This document shows, piece after piece, positions 37,698 to 45,332 of a stretch of 64,000 bases of DNA (positions are counted from its first letter, which is position 1; every line of letters begins with the position of its first letter). Under the pieces are notes generated by a model, which did not search any database, was not told the origin of the DNA, and saw nothing but the letters and a program-made list of their open reading frames with translations. The DNA comes from Chitinophagaceae bacterium (GTDB taxonomy: Bacteria; Bacteroidota; Bacteroidia; Chitinophagales; Chitinophagaceae): the NCBI GenBank assembly GCA_016722465.1, contig JADKJC010000013.1, positions 930,001-994,000 on the forward strand, read 5' to 3'. Both the position numbers and the translations under genes were made by a program.

Positions 37698-38024
37698 ATG
37701 CAATTACTCGGAATTTTTTTACAGTCACCTGCGTCGAGCAGCAGTTTTTCACTGATATTTATGGGCCTGATGATCCTGGTATTCTGGATGTTCATGATCC
37801 GTCCGCAGGCAAAAAAAGCAAAGCAGCAAAAAACATTTATCAATGATTTGAAGAAAGGGGACAAAGTGGTTACTATTGCAGGCATTCATGGCAATATCAA
37901 CAAAGTAAATGAAGATGGTACGATCAGTTTGGAAGTGAGCCCCGGCAGCTACCTTAAAATTGAAAAAAGTACTATCAGCATGGAAATGAGTGCTGCCCTG
38001 AACAAGCCTGCTGAAACCAAGTAA
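37698..38024 (+). CDS. yajC: Preprotein translocase subunit YajC
   Basis: A 108-residue inner-membrane accessory of SecDF. One helix (about 18-37, FSLIFMGLMILVFWMFMIRP) is followed by the family signature RPQAKKAKQQKTFINDLKKGDKVVT and a small beta domain (GIHGNINKVNEDGTISLEV). Length is normal. A strong terminator follows. Confidence 0.94.
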   Translation: MQLLGIFLQSPASSSSFSLIFMGLMILVFWMFMIRPQAKKAKQQKTFINDLKKGDKVVTIAGIHGNINKVNEDGTISLEVSPGSYLKIEKSTISMEMSAALNKPAETK

Positions 38025-38066
38025 TGAATGGTCAATGCCCGTAAGTGGAATAATATAATTTTTCAG

Positions 38067-38103
38067 AAACCCAAAAGCCAATTTCAAAATGGCTTTTGGG
38101 TTT
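38067..38103 (+). terminator. Terminator after yajC
   Basis: A perfect 14-bp stem, AAACCCAAAAGCCA with TGGCTTTTGGGTTT and a 9-base loop, continued by TTGTTTT. Confidence 0.85.
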
Positions 38104-38147
38104 TTGTTTTAGGTAAATTTGATGCACTAAACCATCTAATCCATCCA

Positions 38148-38165
38148 TCCCGAAAGCCTTCGGGA
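38148..38165. repeat. Small palindromic hairpin before coaE
   Basis: TCCCGAA-AGCC-TTCGGGA, a perfect 7-bp hairpin 15 bases before the coaE ATG, with no T-run. Similar TCCCGA..TCGGGA palindromes occur widely in Bacteroidota genomes (recollection). In the mRNA leader it could affect translation. Confidence 0.5.
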
Positions 38166-38179
38166 CTAAACAATAATCT

Positions 38180-38770
38180 ATGCTAAGGGTAGGCATCACA
38201 GGCGGTATTGGCAGCGGCAAAAGCACCGTAGCCAGAATATTTGAAGTGATGGGCATACCTGTGTATTATGCGGATGATGCCTCAAAAAAATTGATGAATG
38301 AAGATGAATCACTGAAACAAACTATACAACAGCATTTTGGTAGCGATACCTACAGTAATGGAATCTTAAACCGCAAACATCTCTCCTCGTTGGTTTTTAA
38401 TAATGCTGAAAAACTGGCCTTATTGAATTCAATTGTTCATCCCGCCACCATTAAAGATGCAGAAGAATGGATGATGAAACAAACCTCTCCCTATGCTATT
38501 AAAGAAGCCGCATTGATCTTTGAAAGTGGCGCTCAGGAACACCTGGATAAAGTGATTGGAGTATACGCTCCCACTGCTGTAAGAATTAACCGGGTGATGC
38601 AAAGAGACCATATCAACCGTGATGAAGTGATCAGCCGTATGAACAACCAGGTACCTGATGAAATCAAAATGCGGCTTTGTGATTATGTAATCGCCAATGA
38701 TGAGCAGGAATTGCTGACACCCCAGGTTCTGAAACTACATGAACAACTTCTTGCAATCGTGATGAAGTAA
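38180..38770 (+). CDS. coaE: Dephospho-CoA kinase
   Basis: Last step of coenzyme A synthesis: phosphorylation of the 3'-hydroxyl of dephospho-CoA. The 196-residue protein has the P-loop GGIGSGKST at 8-16, YYADDASKKLM for substrate binding, LVFNNAEKLALLNSIVHP and the lid region (RINRVMQRDHINRDEVISRMNNQ). Length and motifs are complete. Confidence 0.96.
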   Translation: MLRVGITGGIGSGKSTVARIFEVMGIPVYYADDASKKLMNEDESLKQTIQQHFGSDTYSNGILNRKHLSSLVFNNAEKLALLNSIVHPATIKDAEEWMMKQTSPYAIKEAALIFESGAQEHLDKVIGVYAPTAVRINRVMQRDHINRDEVISRMNNQVPDEIKMRLCDYVIANDEQELLTPQVLKLHEQLLAIVMK

Positions 38771-38866
38771 TCTTTTATGATACCTAACCCGGAGGTTTAA
38801 AATGACATTTTAAATTTTTGAATCTACGCTTCCCCATTCAATGCATCTTCGATAATTGAAGACAAT

Positions 38867-38898
38867 AAAAAAACCGGGTAGGGATACCCGGTTTTTTT
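38867..38898. terminator. Bidirectional terminator between coaE and the aminotransferase gene
   Basis: A 14-bp stem, AAAAAAACCGGGTA with TACCCGGTTTTTTT and a GGGA loop; T-runs on both strands. Confidence 0.9.
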
Positions 38899-38925
38899 AT
38901 TTCAATATCTATATAAAACATCTGC

Positions 38926-40116
38926 TTATTTCAACTTCGCCAATGCTTCTTTAATTCTCACCCATGCCCTTTCAATATTTTCCATACTGTTGGCAAAAGA
39001 AAAACGTACACAGTCTGGTTCGCCAAACGCCTCTCCCATTACAGATGATACATGCGCCGTATTTAACAGGTACATGGAAAAGTCCGCAGAGTTGGTAATC
39101 TTATTTTCTCCATCGCTCTTACCAAAATAATAACTCACATCAGGGAAAATATAAAAAGCCCCTTCCGGTGTATAGGTTTTAAACCCCGGTATATCTTTTA
39201 CCAGTTCCAGCACTCTTGCCCTTCTTCTTGCAAACTCTTCAGTCATTTCAAAGGAAGGCTTCAGATCGGTTGTTAATGCCACTACGCCCGCCTTTTGGGC
39301 AATAGAGCAGGTAGCGCTGGTAAACTGCCCCTGTAATTTTTCACAGGCTTTGGCAATATCAACATTTGCTGCAATATACCCAAGTCTCCAGCCTGTCATC
39401 GCAAAACCCTTACTCAATCCATTCACTACAATCACCCTGTCTTTCAGGTCGCTGAACTGGGCGATGCTTTCATGCTTGCCAACGAAATTGATGTACTCGT
39501 AAATCTCATCTGCAATGATGTAAACATTGGGATGTTTCCTGAATACTTCCGCCAATCCTTCCAATTCAGTTTTGCTGTACACTGCACCCGATGGATTGCA
39601 GGGAGAAGAGAATAAAAACACTTTTGTTTTAGGAGTAATCGCTGCTTCCAGTTCTGCAGGGGTGATTTTAAAGCTACTTTCCAGTGTTGTTCTGATTTCC
39701 ACAACAGTTGCCCTGGCAATTTTCACCAACTCAGAATAAGTAACCCAGTAAGGTGTTGGAATGATCACTTCCTCCCCCTCATCCGCCAATGCTAAAATAA
39801 CATTGGCCAAACTTTGCTTGGCACCGGTGGAGGTGACAATGTTTTCCGGTTTATAATCGAGGTTATTATCTCTTTTAAGTTTTGTACATACGGCTTCTCT
39901 CAAATCCAAAAATCCAGGTACCGGTGTATAGTGGCTCCAGTTATCATTGATGGCTTTAATGGCTGCATCTTTAATGTGCTGGGGTGTATCAAAATCGGGC
40001 TCACCTAAACTAAGATCAATCACATCAACACCTTTGGCACGGAGTTCACGGCCCAGTTTGGCCATTTTCAGGGTTTCTGGTTCAGCAAAACGGTCTAACA
40101 AAGAAGATAATTGCAT
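38926..40116 (-). CDS. Class I aspartate aminotransferase (PLP-dependent)
   Basis: A 396-residue cytoplasmic PLP enzyme of the Ib-type aspartate aminotransferases. Visible are GEPDFDTPQHIKDAA near the N-terminus, STGAKQSLANVILAL (phosphate site), SPCNPSGAVYSKTEL (Asn contacting PLP), IADEIYEYI (Asp to the pyridine N), the Schiff-base Lys in NGLSKGFAMTGWRLGY and the carboxylate-binding Arg in DCVRFSFANS. It most likely moves amino groups between aspartate, glutamate and 2-oxo acids; related members act on prephenate or other acids, so exact specificity is open. Confidence 0.92.
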   Translation of the reverse strand: MQLSSLLDRFAEPETLKMAKLGRELRAKGVDVIDLSLGEPDFDTPQHIKDAAIKAINDNWSHYTPVPGFLDLREAVCTKLKRDNNLDYKPENIVTSTGAKQSLANVILALADEGEEVIIPTPYWVTYSELVKIARATVVEIRTTLESSFKITPAELEAAITPKTKVFLFSSPCNPSGAVYSKTELEGLAEVFRKHPNVYIIADEIYEYINFVGKHESIAQFSDLKDRVIVVNGLSKGFAMTGWRLGYIAANVDIAKACEKLQGQFTSATCSIAQKAGVVALTTDLKPSFEMTEEFARRRARVLELVKDIPGFKTYTPEGAFYIFPDVSYYFGKSDGENKITNSADFSMYLLNTAHVSSVMGEAFGEPDCVRFSFANSMENIERAWVRIKEALAKLK

Positions 40117-40543
40117 ACTTGAATTTTTAAGACTGCGAAATTACAAGAAAATAAACATTTTCATTGCTTCGAATAAACATAATTCAGTTTCAGTAAAAAA
40201 TATTTACGGATGTATATAATCTGTTGGAAATATTTCAACGGAATTTAAGCAACCTACAGCTTTTGATTATAGCAGGCAGCTTAAAAAGCATAGAGATTTT
40301 GTTTTTAGCAATTGGCTCTTTTACGATTATAAATCTTCTACAACAATCCATTAAAAAATATATTTAACTGAATTACCCGGTAACCGAGTATGATTCCTTT
40401 TAAAGCGTGTCATTGCTTCATACTTGCCAAAACTATTTAATTTGCTTATTGCTGTTTAACTGTAACTGTTACCGGCAATCATCATTCAATCGCTTTTGCA
40501 AGCCTGATCAACACTCCATTTACATTATTAAAAAAAATTGAAG
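40117..40543. other. Intergenic region with divergent promoters
   Basis: 427 bases, A+T-rich, separating the aminotransferase gene (minus) from the repeat protein (plus). One ATG-less open stretch of about 45 codons is present in the middle but has no family features. No hairpin or repeat is evident. Confidence 0.5.
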
Positions 40544-43234
40544 ATGAGAAAGCTCTGTCTTTTGCTTCCGGCACTGATTTCGGCCCTGGTTTCCATTGCC
40601 CAAACCGCACCGGTATTACCGTTGGATTTTGAATCTGGCACTATTAATTACAGCTTCACCAATTTTAATGGTGGTGCCACTACCAAAATTGCCAACTCTC
40701 AAAGCAGTGGTATCAATACCAGCGCCAATGTAGGTAAGATGATAAAGAGTGCAGACCAGGTATGGGGCGGATCGTGGATATCACTGGCAGCACCCATTGA
40801 TTTTTCAGTAAATAAAAGTTTTAAGGTAAAAGTGTTTATGCCAAGGGTAGGTGCAAAGCTCTTATTGAAAGTGGAAAATCAATCGAATGCAACAGCCAAT
40901 TTTGAAAAAGAAGCCACCGGAACCATAGCAAATGCATGGGAAGAATTGACCTTTGATTACAGTACGATCAATACAAGTAACCAATACCAAAAACTGGTAC
41001 TGATATTCGATTTGGGAACCATGGGGGATGGCTCTGCAAACTTTACTTATCTTTTTGATGATATTACCTTAACTACTGCCGGCGGGGGCGGTGGTAGTGG
41101 CGGTTTAACTCAAATGAACCTGCCCGTAAATTTTGATACTGCTACAGTAAATTACGGACTGGTTGGTTTTGGCGGTGCTGAAGCATCAACCATAGTTGCT
41201 GATCCATCACTGCCAGGTAATAATGTGGCCAAAGTAATCAAATCTGCCACCGCTGAACTGTGGGCTGGCACTACCATTACAGCCATTACAGGAGGTATTC
41301 AAACCGGATTCAGCAGCAGGATACCTTTTACTGCAACACAAAAGAAAATGAAAGTAAGGGTATGGTCGCCCAATGCTGGCATCAAGATTCGCCTTAAAGT
41401 AGAAGATCATCTTGATCCAACCAAATCGGTGGAAACGGAAGCCACCAGCACCATTGCCAATGACTGGGAAACACTCACTTTTGATTTCGCTAACCAGGCA
41501 GCCGGAACAGCAGCTTTCAATCTTGCTTTCAATTACGATAAGGCTTCTATATTTTTCAACTTTGGTATTACCGGTGCAGTAGCCGGTGAAAAAATTTATT
41601 ATTTTGATGACGTGCAGTTTGGAGGCACCGTGATTCCCCCACCTTCTGGCAGTGCGCCAGTTTTACCGCTTGACTTTGAATCAGGCACCATCGATTATAG
41701 TTTCACCAATTTTAATGGTGGTGGCACTACTAAAATAGCCAACCCACAAAGCAATGGCATCAATACCAGCGCCAATGTAGGTAAGATGATAAAGAGTGCA
41801 GACCAGGTATGGGGCGGATCGTGGATATCACTGGCAGCACCCATTGATTTCTCAGTAAATAAAACTTTTAAGGTAAAAGTATTTATGCCAAGGGTAGGTG
41901 CAAAGCTCTTATTGAAAGTGGAAAATCAATCGAATGCAACAGCCAATTTTGAAAAAGAAGCCACCGGAACCATAGCAAATGCATGGGAAGAATTGACCTT
42001 TGATTACAGTACGATCAATACAAGTAACCAATACCAAAAACTGGTACTGATATTCGATTTGGGAACCATGGGAGATGGCTCTGCAAACTTCACTTATCTT
42101 TTTGATGATATTACCTTAACTACTGGCGGCGGCGGTGGCGGCAGTTCAACTCAAATGAACCTGCCTGTAAGCTTTGATGGCGCTATTATCAATTACGGAC
42201 TTGTAGGCTTTGGTGGTGCCGAAGCATCAACCTTCGTTGCAGATACCTCCTTGCCATCCAACCAGGTGGCCAAAGTGATAAAATCTGCCACAGCAGAACT
42301 TTGGGCAGGTACCTCCATCACTGCTGTTACAGCCGGCATACAAACAGGATTTGGGAGCAGGATACCTTTTACAGCTACTGAAAAAAGAATGAATGTAAGG
42401 GTATGGTCTCCTAATGCAGGCATTAAAATTCGCTTAAAAGTGGAAGACCATCTTGATCCAACAAAATCGGTGGAAACCGAAGCCACCAGCACCGTTGCCA
42501 ATGCATGGGAAACACTCACTTTTGATTTCGGCAACCAGGCAACCGGAACAGCAGCCATCAATCTCGGATACAATTATAACAAGACATCTATCTTTTTCAA
42601 CTTTGGTGTAACTGGGGCAGTAGCCGGTGAGAAAACATATTATTTTGATGATATTCAGTTTGGTGCGGCGGTACTTCCCGTAAAAATGACATCATTCAAA
42701 GCAGTTGTGGCAAATAACAATGCACAGATTAAATGGACAACTGAAAACGAAATAAACAACAGTCATTATGAAATAGAAAGGAGTAATGATGCTGTTCACT
42801 TCACTACAAAAGGCAGGGTGAATGGCAGCGGAACTTCCTCACTCAGTCGTTCCTATTCATTTACAGATCCATTGAGTGCTGCTCCTGCAATTGTTTATTA
42901 CCGTTTAAAAATTGTTGATATAGATGGCAGATTCTCGTATTCAACGATTGTAGCACTCCGTACCAACGGGTTATTGGGTACAGGCAATTTCAGTGTTTAT
43001 CCTAATCCATTTGTTACACACATTAAAGTATCCCTGTCCAGCCCTGAAGCTGCCGTTGTGGGGTTCCGGATGCTGTCGCTTGAAGGAAAGGAAATACTGA
43101 ATCGAAAAGTTGCCCTGCAGCAGGGTGATAATGTTGTTGTATTGAAAGATTTTGGAGTGTTGCCAAAAGGAAATTATGTGCTGGAAGTAACAAACGCTTC
43201 CGGAAAGCTTACCAGGACAATCATGAGTAACTGA
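40544..43234 (+). CDS. T9SS-sorted protein with an A-B-A-B beta-sandwich (CBM-like) repeat
   Basis: An 896-residue secreted protein: signal peptide (LCLLLPALISALVSIAQ), then two copies of a 349-residue A-B unit, starting at 40607 and 41654. A modules (LPLDFESGT...YLFDDITLTT) and B modules (MNLPV-FD...YYFDD-QFG) are both about 165-170 residues, joined by Gly/Ser linkers. Such modules are found next to catalytic domains in Bacteroidota glycan enzymes and are probably carbohydrate-binding, but no catalytic domain is here. The C-terminus has a fibronectin-like stretch (KWTTENEINNSHYEIERS) and a type A sorting domain (VYPNPF, GNYVLEVTNASGK). A perfect-stem terminator follows. Confidence 0.88.
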   Translation: MRKLCLLLPALISALVSIAQTAPVLPLDFESGTINYSFTNFNGGATTKIANSQSSGINTSANVGKMIKSADQVWGGSWISLAAPIDFSVNKSFKVKVFMPRVGAKLLLKVENQSNATANFEKEATGTIANAWEELTFDYSTINTSNQYQKLVLIFDLGTMGDGSANFTYLFDDITLTTAGGGGGSGGLTQMNLPVNFDTATVNYGLVGFGGAEASTIVADPSLPGNNVAKVIKSATAELWAGTTITAITGGIQTGFSSRIPFTATQKKMKVRVWSPNAGIKIRLKVEDHLDPTKSVETEATSTIANDWETLTFDFANQAAGTAAFNLAFNYDKASIFFNFGITGAVAGEKIYYFDDVQFGGTVIPPPSGSAPVLPLDFESGTIDYSFTNFNGGGTTKIANPQSNGINTSANVGKMIKSADQVWGGSWISLAAPIDFSVNKTFKVKVFMPRVGAKLLLKVENQSNATANFEKEATGTIANAWEELTFDYSTINTSNQYQKLVLIFDLGTMGDGSANFTYLFDDITLTTGGGGGGSSTQMNLPVSFDGAIINYGLVGFGGAEASTFVADTSLPSNQVAKVIKSATAELWAGTSITAVTAGIQTGFGSRIPFTATEKRMNVRVWSPNAGIKIRLKVEDHLDPTKSVETEATSTVANAWETLTFDFGNQATGTAAINLGYNYNKTSIFFNFGVTGAVAGEKTYYFDDIQFGAAVLPVKMTSFKAVVANNNAQIKWTTENEINNSHYEIERSNDAVHFTTKGRVNGSGTSSLSRSYSFTDPLSAAPAIVYYRLKIVDIDGRFSYSTIVALRTNGLLGTGNFSVYPNPFVTHIKVSLSSPEAAVVGFRMLSLEGKEILNRKVALQQGDNVVVLKDFGVLPKGNYVLEVTNASGKLTRTIMSN
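40607..42671 (+). repeat. Tandem 1,047-base in-frame duplication (two A-B units)
   Basis: Copy 1 spans 40607-41653, copy 2 begins at 41654. Over the A modules the DNA is nearly identical (a handful of differences in about 350 bases between 40735-41090 and 41782-42137), while the B modules differ at many silent and non-silent sites. Confidence 0.9.
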
Positions 43235-43250
43235 TTAAGGATTTCGCATT

Positions 43251-43285
43251 AATAAGATGGCTGCTTTAAAGGCAGCCATCTTATT
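43251..43285. terminator. Terminator after the A-B repeat gene
   Basis: A perfect 14-bp stem, AATAAGATGGCTGC with GCAGCCATCTTATT and a 7-base loop. The T-run is short. Confidence 0.7.
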
Positions 43286-43387
43286 ATGAGTGAATTACCA
43301 GGTTGATTTGGTAGCTGAAAAAACCGATTACGTCGCAATGTTTCACCAATAGAATATTATGTAAGGATGAATGAGTAATTTGCCAGC

Positions 43388-44437
43388 ATGAAAGAGGCAT
43401 GGTATAATAAAAAGTGGGCAGTGGTGCTGCTGCATGCTTCAGCGTGGATTACATTGTTTTCTTTACCTTATTTACTCAGACCTTCCTATAATGTAAATCA
43501 ACAAACACCCAAACTTCCCGTTGATGACACACTTAATTTTATACTGGCAAGGATAAACGACCTCTTCCTCGTAAGCTTTTTTTACCTGAATGCACTGGTA
43601 TTGTTTCCACGCCTGCTATATAAAAAGCAATTCCTGTTTTATATTCTTGCGGTGATTGGTTGTTTTGGATTGATCGCACTGCAAAGCGGACTGCTCAGGA
43701 AAAGTTTTCCGCAGGCAGGCATGCACTTCGAACTTCGGAAACACCTCTTCTTTTCTTTCTTTATTTTCATTTTTATACTTGCCTGCAGCATTGCTTACCG
43801 TACCATCAGGGATAAAATTGTTACAGACAACATCGCCAAAGAAAAAGAAAATGAATTTTTAAAAACGGAATTGTCATTGCTGCGTTCGCAGGTAAGTCCA
43901 CATTTCATGTTCAATGTGCTCAACAATATGGTGGCGCTGGCACGCAAGCAATCGGACCAGCTGGAACCATCGCTAATAAAGCTTTCATCCCTGATGCGCT
44001 ACATGCTATATGAAACAGATGAAGAAAAAGTAACGCTGGAAAAAGAAACAGAATATTTACAAAGCTATATTGACCTGCAGCAACAACGCTTTGGCAAAAA
44101 AGTCGTCATCAATACAATATTTAAACAGCCAGACGAACCTTATTTTATTGAGCCGATGCTGCTGATACCCTTTGTGGAAAACGCTTTTAAACATGGTACC
44201 GGCATGATTGAAAATGCGATGATCAATATTGAATTAAGTGCTGTAAACAACCAACTTATCTTTGCTGTTCAAAATAAATACAACCGTGACTCCAGCGAAA
44301 TAAAAGACAAGGCTTCCGGCATTGGCTTAACCAACGTTGCAAGAAGGCTGGATTTGCTTTATAAAAACAAGCACGAATTAATGATTGAAAAAGACAACAG
44401 TCTTTTCACTGTAAAACTTGAGATAAATCTTGCCTGA
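43388..44437 (+). CDS. LytS/YehU-type sensor histidine kinase
   Basis: A 349-residue inner-membrane kinase. Four helices occupy about 10-30, 55-75, 83-100 and 118-137; a short coiled coil leads to the His_kinase domain with the phospho-His in LRSQVSPHFMFNVLNNM, followed by a HATPase domain with the N box (PFVENAFKHG) and a G box (KASGIGLTNVARRL). There is no separate extracellular sensor domain. Its stop is 2 bases before the response regulator start, so the pair is co-translated. Confidence 0.93.
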   Translation: MKEAWYNKKWAVVLLHASAWITLFSLPYLLRPSYNVNQQTPKLPVDDTLNFILARINDLFLVSFFYLNALVLFPRLLYKKQFLFYILAVIGCFGLIALQSGLLRKSFPQAGMHFELRKHLFFSFFIFIFILACSIAYRTIRDKIVTDNIAKEKENEFLKTELSLLRSQVSPHFMFNVLNNMVALARKQSDQLEPSLIKLSSLMRYMLYETDEEKVTLEKETEYLQSYIDLQQQRFGKKVVINTIFKQPDEPYFIEPMLLIPFVENAFKHGTGMIENAMINIELSAVNNQLIFAVQNKYNRDSSEIKDKASGIGLTNVARRLDLLYKNKHELMIEKDNSLFTVKLEINLA

Positions 44438-44439
44438 TC

Positions 44440-45147
44440 ATGATCAACTGCATTGCCATAGATGATGAGCCGCTTGCGCTGGAATTGCTGGAAGATAATA
44501 TCAGCAAACTGCCCTACTTAAAATTGATTGGCAGCTACGACAGTGCACTGGAAGCGATGAAAGCTATCCAGAATCAAAAGCCGGACCTTATTTTTCTCGA
44601 CATTCAAATGCCCGGCCTCACCGGTTTACAATTCATTCAAAGCCTTACCATTAAGCCAATGATCATACTGGTAACGGCATATGAAAAATATGCACTGGAA
44701 GGTTTTAACCTGGAAGTTGCCGATTACCTGGTAAAGCCGGTATCGCTGGAACGATTTATGAAAGCCTGTAACAAAGCAAAAGAATTGTACGATCTTAAAC
44801 AATCACAAACAGCCATTACAAAGCCTGCACCTGATTATTTTTTTGTAAATGTTGAATACAGTTTAGTGAAAGTTACAGTAGATGATATTGTGTACATCGA
44901 AGGATTAAAAGACTACATCAAAATACACCTGCACAGCTCATCCAAAGCCATCATCACCCGTATGCCAATGAAGACCATTGAGGAACAATTACCTGCTGAT
45001 AAATTCATCCGCATTCATAAATCCTACATTGCGGCTGTGGCCTTCATCACAGCCATACGCAAAACAAGTGTATTTATCCATACAATTGAATTGCCGGTAA
45101 GTGATCATTATAGGGATGCCATTGCCGTCATTACCGGTAAATTATAG
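44440..45147 (+). CDS. LytTR family response regulator
   Basis: A 235-residue DNA-binding response regulator. The receiver (1-118) has AIDDEPLA (acidic pocket), the phospho-Asp in LIFLDIQMPGLTG, the switch Thr in LVTAYEK and the Lys in DYLVKPVSLERF. The LytTR domain (about 130-232) shows VDDIVYIEGLKDYIKIH and FIRIHKSYIAAV. It is the partner of the preceding kinase. The next gene encodes an outer-membrane barrel, a likely target since this arrangement recurs in Bacteroidota. Confidence 0.95.
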   Translation: MINCIAIDDEPLALELLEDNISKLPYLKLIGSYDSALEAMKAIQNQKPDLIFLDIQMPGLTGLQFIQSLTIKPMIILVTAYEKYALEGFNLEVADYLVKPVSLERFMKACNKAKELYDLKQSQTAITKPAPDYFFVNVEYSLVKVTVDDIVYIEGLKDYIKIHLHSSSKAIITRMPMKTIEEQLPADKFIRIHKSYIAAVAFITAIRKTSVFIHTIELPVSDHYRDAIAVITGKL

Positions 45148-45303
45148 TCGAACTCTACTCTCAATCCTCTATTTGTTTTCAACACAATCAACCTCCGGTC
45201 ATCATAATTTTCCGTTTATCCCACACTAAAAAAGCAGCCTTCTTTTTCGTCGCAGGATAATACCTTTTTATCTCATTTGCCTAATGTGAAAAATTTTGCA
45301 GGA

Positions 45304-45311
45304 TAGTTTTG
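45304..45311 (+). promoter_or_regulatory. -7 element of the outer-membrane barrel gene
   Basis: TAGTTTTG, full match to TAnnTTTG, 21 bases before the ATG at 45333; a TTTG at 45276-45279 lies 24 bases upstream and may serve as the -33 element. Confidence 0.55.
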
Positions 45312-45332
45312 TGTTCAATTAAAATCAAAACA

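Noticed and set aside
40200..40352. ATG-less open stretch of about 45 codons before the A-B repeat gene
   Set aside because: No start codon, no recognisable domain, in A+T-rich intergenic DNA; probably chance.
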